This document shows, one piece after another, positions 54,554-58,413 of a DNA stretch of 58,413 nucleotides. This DNA is from Ophryocystis elektroscirrha (Eukaryota > Apicomplexa > Conoidasida > Neogregarinorida > Ophryocystidae). The position numbers and the translations under genes were made by a program. The notes below the pieces were generated by a model. That model saw only the letters and a program-made list of their open reading frames with translations. It was not told the origin of the DNA and did not search any database. Every line of letters begins with the position of its first letter. Within the stretch, counting starts at the first letter, position 1. The stretch lies in NCBI GenBank assembly GCA_030141585.1, contig JAQIFP010000003.1:290843-349255 (forward strand), written 5' to 3'.

Positions 54554-57500
54554 ATGCTGAATAAGCACGTATATGCTACAATTTTGTGTGAGATAGTCTA
54601 TAGTACTTATAATGGCATAAAATTGGAAGAACTATACTATAAACTTTCTTCCATACATAATATACACACAGATGCTTATTTAAAGGTAAATTTCCATGTA
54701 TACATATACTCTGTATACAGTATACAGTTTCAGCTATAAAACGTAAATTATAGAATTTCTCAGGATGTCATTTTTCTTCGTCTAAGGGAAAGCAAAAATA
54801 TAATTTTCTGTTTAGTTACTGTAAGAAAAAAAAAAGTCTATCTATAATAGCCTTCCAATGTGACTACATTGAATCATGCTGAAAAGCTTCAAGTTTCTAG
54901 TACTGAACCGTTATTAAGACTATTCGCCTCTAAACAACTTGTTGAAAATGTCCTAAATGTTCAATTTAAGCCTGACATTTCTGATTCTCCCTACCGTTAT
55001 AATCTTTTACTTTTAATCGCCTCAAAACAACACAAAGGTTTTTTATATTATTATCATTATATAATACTATTATATATATATATATATATTATATTAAATA
55101 AAATCTATATTTATATATGAGAATATGTTATAACTTGACAATTTTTTATTAATATACGTACGAATGTATTTAAAAATATAATTTGTATATTTAGGCTTAT
55201 GGCAGTTTGAATTTTGCAATGCTCTTAAAATCGCTCCTAAGGCCGCCTTTGATCTACTCAAGCCTTTTGTCAGATACAAGATGATTGTCAAGTAAGATAA
55301 TTTTTTTTTTTAAATACCGACAGACATACAATTTTAATACCCCCCAAACTTCGAACAACTAAAAATGTAACTTCAGCTAGCATTGTTTGGCTTGAACAGT
55401 TTTTTGACATTAACAAGCTGCCTGAAGAAATTTTAAATGTAATATTATTGTTGGAGTGTAATATAAAGGTTAAATATTATCACTATACACAATATGATAT
55501 AAACACGCAAAATTACCTGCATTTATGTTTGTATGGTAATATAATAACAAACTTAATAAATTATTAATTTTAATGAATGAAATAATATATGTAATAATTA
55601 ATTCGTGTATACATATAAATCAATCAATGATCAATATACTGGTTAGTATAGTTTGTATAATTATGCTAGCATATATTTAAAAAAATACTAATATATATAT
55701 ACAGTATATATATATATATTGTCATAACACTATAATGTGTCTATATTTACGTTCAAAGACTATATTTAAATTAATATTTACGCTTCGAAACTTCAAAGGA
55801 ATTTCTTCATATAGCTCTATAGGCAATTGTATCCCAAGAATACGAGCCTTTGAAACAACAAATAGTCAAGATTATACAAAATTCTCCTAATCAAATAATT
55901 CTAGAGAAACAGTTTCGTTATCAGTGTTTATCTCTTTTATCTTCCGACGATAAAAAAGATGTTTATAAAAATCTCAGACAGTCTAATCGTCAATATAACC
56001 GTTTTCGGTAATAGCAATTAATTACTGACTCTACTATATAACCTATGCAGTATCGCAAATTTAAACTCATGTATAATCAGTTGCAGTAAATATATACACT
56101 CAAACATATCTATATATATATAAATAGACCTATATATACATATATATCTACATAGATATATATAAATACATATGTATGAACATATATACATATATATTTA
56201 CAAAAGTATATAAATATGTACATGCAAACATATAAATACATGAATATACATACATAGTGATATATGCATAAATATGTATACATGTAAATGTATGTATATA
56301 TATACGGATACATATAAACATAAGTATATATACATAAGTATATATATATATACTTAAACATATATTAATACATGTAACCTAAACATGTGTACATAGATAT
56401 GTATAAGTACATAAATATGTATACATGAATATATATATCTATATATATAAACACATTTATATAAAATAAATAAAAGTATATATCTACATAGATATACATA
56501 AATAAATGAATATATATACATAGATATATAGACATACAAATATATACGTACATCTACAAGGCCCTCAAACATATATATATATATATGTATATTTATTTTT
56601 GTAATAAACTGTTCGATATTATAATTGAGACATGAATTAAGTAGATCTTAGACAATTTATTGAAATTAAAAATTATGATACGATATGAAAAGATTCAAAA
56701 ACTATTACAAGCAGTCAATGTTTTATAAATAAAAAACAACAATATATATGTATATTGAAATTTATCGACAAATCTATAAAAATATTAACATTGTAGAAAC
56801 TTCTATTTGATTCTGTATTTCAATTATATAATTATAATAATTCATGTGAATATAGTTACTGCATATATAATTTAAGAATTGAAGAAGTAATTTTTGAATG
56901 TTTTAGAAAGCGTTTGCTGGCAGAAAATGTGCTGATGCGTGTACTGGGGTGGTCTGAGTCTGGGAAATATGAGAATTGCATTACGCTGTATAATGCAAAT
57001 TTGCAAAACTCTAAAGATGCTGAATTGGACACTGCTACAAGTTCCGACTACCCAATAGATACTGAAGATTTTACCACTCAAACAAACGATATGGAGGATA
57101 TTTCAGATGAAATTGACACCGCCTCCAGTGCAAATTGTTTTTTATTTGAAATCCCCGTTCTATATCAAGTAATGTAACTTTAAATATGAAACGTTATTTT
57201 TTTATGTATACTCGATAATTTCTGTATATTTTTCTACTCTAGATATACGATATTTATGCAAAACAATAAATATATATATATATATATATATTAAGACTTA
57301 TTTGATATATGCGTATTATTAATTTATTTGATATATACAAATCTTATAATGAACATGTATATACCAGTATAGCTTAAGGGTAAAAAAATCTGGGGAATTT
57401 ATTTAATATGTTGCAGATCTATATTTATGTTTATTTAACTCTTACTAAAGGCTGCCTTACTATTGATTTGCTTAAAGCTTTGGGCATAAGTAATAAAGAA

Positions 57501-58054
57501 TTTATGCGAAATACTCAAGTAAAAAAAAAAAAAAAAAAAAGTATTTAGACATTAGAAACTTGCAAGGTAATAGTTAAAAAAGCTCAAAGACTTGGAAAGT
57601 TATTCATGTATCGATATTACGCATCTGAATAGTAAGTTTCTGTGTCTTATTATGCTTTTAAGTGACTCTAAAATTGACATGGATATAGCAAAAAAGGAAG
57701 AGCCTTCAAGTACGGCAACGGGATTAAAAGCCAAACTGAAAAGTCAGCAATTTCAAGACAGAGTAAATTGCCTTAAAAATTACATAGAAGAAAATCAAGT
57801 ATCTACAATTACAGACCTTAAGAAATTAATTGCTCTAAAAGAGAATCGAGTAGAGCCTGACAGGTTAGTTCACAAATTTTTTATGATTCACTGTAGGTGT
57901 ACTATTTTGCGTATTGTTGGCGAAATTATCAAACAACATAATCATATAAAAAAAACAAAGTTTTGCAGAGGAGAAAATCTCAGCCAATCCATCCAAGTTT
58001 TTTACGACGAATCTGTTATAAATGAAGTTCAAGCTCACGAAAAAGTTCAAAAAA
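54554..58054 (+). CDS. TFIIIC largest-subunit-like (B-block binding) protein, 3' partial
   Basis: Phase-matched exons: 54554 (MLNKHVYATILCEIVYSTYN), 54764-54821, 54850-55036, 55194-55291, 55345-55469, 55822-56009, about 56909-57169, 57418-57522, 57549-57630 and 57661-58054. The product shows repeated winged-helix-type modules: IKLEELYYKLSSI, GLWQFEFCNALKIAPKAAFD then LLKPFVRYKMIV, and GCLTIDLLKALGISNKEFMR then VIVKKAQRLGKLFMYRYY. Serial 'GLT-type' winged helices with a Q-x-x-R stretch (SQQFQDRVNCLKNYI) are the pattern of the TFIIIC box-B-binding subunit (GTF3C1/tau138), which recruits RNA polymerase III to tRNA genes. The gene is cut by the right edge; the last visible donor is at 58055. The family call rests on module pattern, not on a unique motif. 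Confidence 0.65.
56100..56590. repeat. Degenerate TATACATA tandem tract in intron
   Basis: About 490 bp of loosely periodic TATACATA/TACATAAATA sequence within an intron of the TFIIIC-like gene. On the reverse strand it gives false Tyr/Ile/Met-rich open frames. Confidence 0.85.
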
Positions 58055-58125
58055 TGGTACATTACATCATCACAATTATTTGTACTTTTATATTAACAAA
58101 TATATTAATTATTTAAAATATCATA

Positions 58126-58158
<33 letters not shown>

Positions 58159-58199
58159 AAAAAATGTGTATATGTATATATATATTGTTTATATATCAA

Positions 58200-58413
58200 A
58201 TACTGTATAAATATTGTATATATATTGTATATATATTGTATATATATTGTATATATATTGTATATATATTGTATATATAATGTAAGATATATATTGTATA
58301 TATATTGTATATATATTGTATATATATTGTATATATATTGTATATATATTGTATATATATTGTATATATATTGTATATATATTGTATATATATTGTATAT
58401 ATATTGTATATAT
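58200..58413. repeat. 11-bp AT minisatellite at right edge
   Basis: Nineteen or so head-to-tail copies of an 11-bp unit (TATTGTATATA), nearly perfect, with one variant at about 58275. A (TA)n run at about 58121-58150 precedes it. It runs to the end of the window, as at the left edge. Confidence 0.95.

Noticed and set aside
56110..56572. Minus-strand Tyr/Ile/Met-rich frames
   Set aside because: They translate the TATACATA tract within an intron of the TFIIIC-like gene.

Overview
This window looks like eukaryotic nuclear DNA from an apicomplexan (alveolate) parasite or symbiont. It is strongly AT-rich, with many (TA)n tracts and AT minisatellites. It carries an apicomplexan-type formate/nitrite (lactate) transporter, an ApiAT-like major-facilitator transporter, and a Sec7+TBC fusion of the alveolate 'TBS' kind. 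Genes are closely packed on both strands and cut by many GT..AG introns. Most introns are only about 29-38 bp long and a minority run to hundreds of bp. I joined exons by hand from splice signals, reading phase and protein family fit. Several gene models close exactly in frame: DCC1-like 452 aa, F-box/SNF2/RING 1484 aa, ankyrin protein 246 aa. The species cannot be fixed from the sequence alone.

Left part (1-14.3 kb): a 12-bp minisatellite at the contig edge; a membrane protein (-); a tiny two-exon gene (+) whose start lies 7 bp away; an ankyrin-repeat protein (-); a Pro/Ser/Lys-rich protein with a Cys-rich tail (+); a phosducin-like thioredoxin-fold chaperone (-); a large F-box/SNF2/RING protein (-); a CDC48/p97 gene that stops inside the first Walker A motif (+); and a CHMP7-like ESCRT-III protein (-).

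Middle part (14.3-36.5 kb): a 17/34-bp 'TTAGACCC' minisatellite; a Rab1-like GTPase (+); a DCC1-like cohesion / CTF18-RFC subunit (+); an unknown basic protein (-); a long Asn/Ser-rich low-complexity protein (+); a signal-peptide protein of unknown family (-); the Sec7-TBC fusion (+); and a CNNM-type metal transporter (-).

Right part (36.6-58.4 kb): SMC3 (-); the formate/nitrite transporter (+) and ApiAT-like transporter (-), tail to tail; UTP15 (-); ADA2 (+); and a TFIIIC largest-subunit-like gene (+) that runs off the right end into (TA)n and an 11-bp minisatellite.

Functional themes are chromatin and chromosome biology (SMC3, DCC1, ADA2, F-box/SNF2/RING, TFIIIC), ribosome biogenesis (UTP15), membrane traffic (Rab, Sec7-TBC, CHMP7, CDC48) and small-molecule transport (FNT, ApiAT, CNNM). 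There is no sign of an operon, CRISPR array, insertion sequence or tRNA. The features most worth a second look are the Sec7-TBC fusion with weakened catalytic motifs, the F-box/SNF2/RING protein, the truncated CDC48, the CHMP7-like protein, the unassigned signal-peptide protein, the very short introns and the TTAGACCC satellite.
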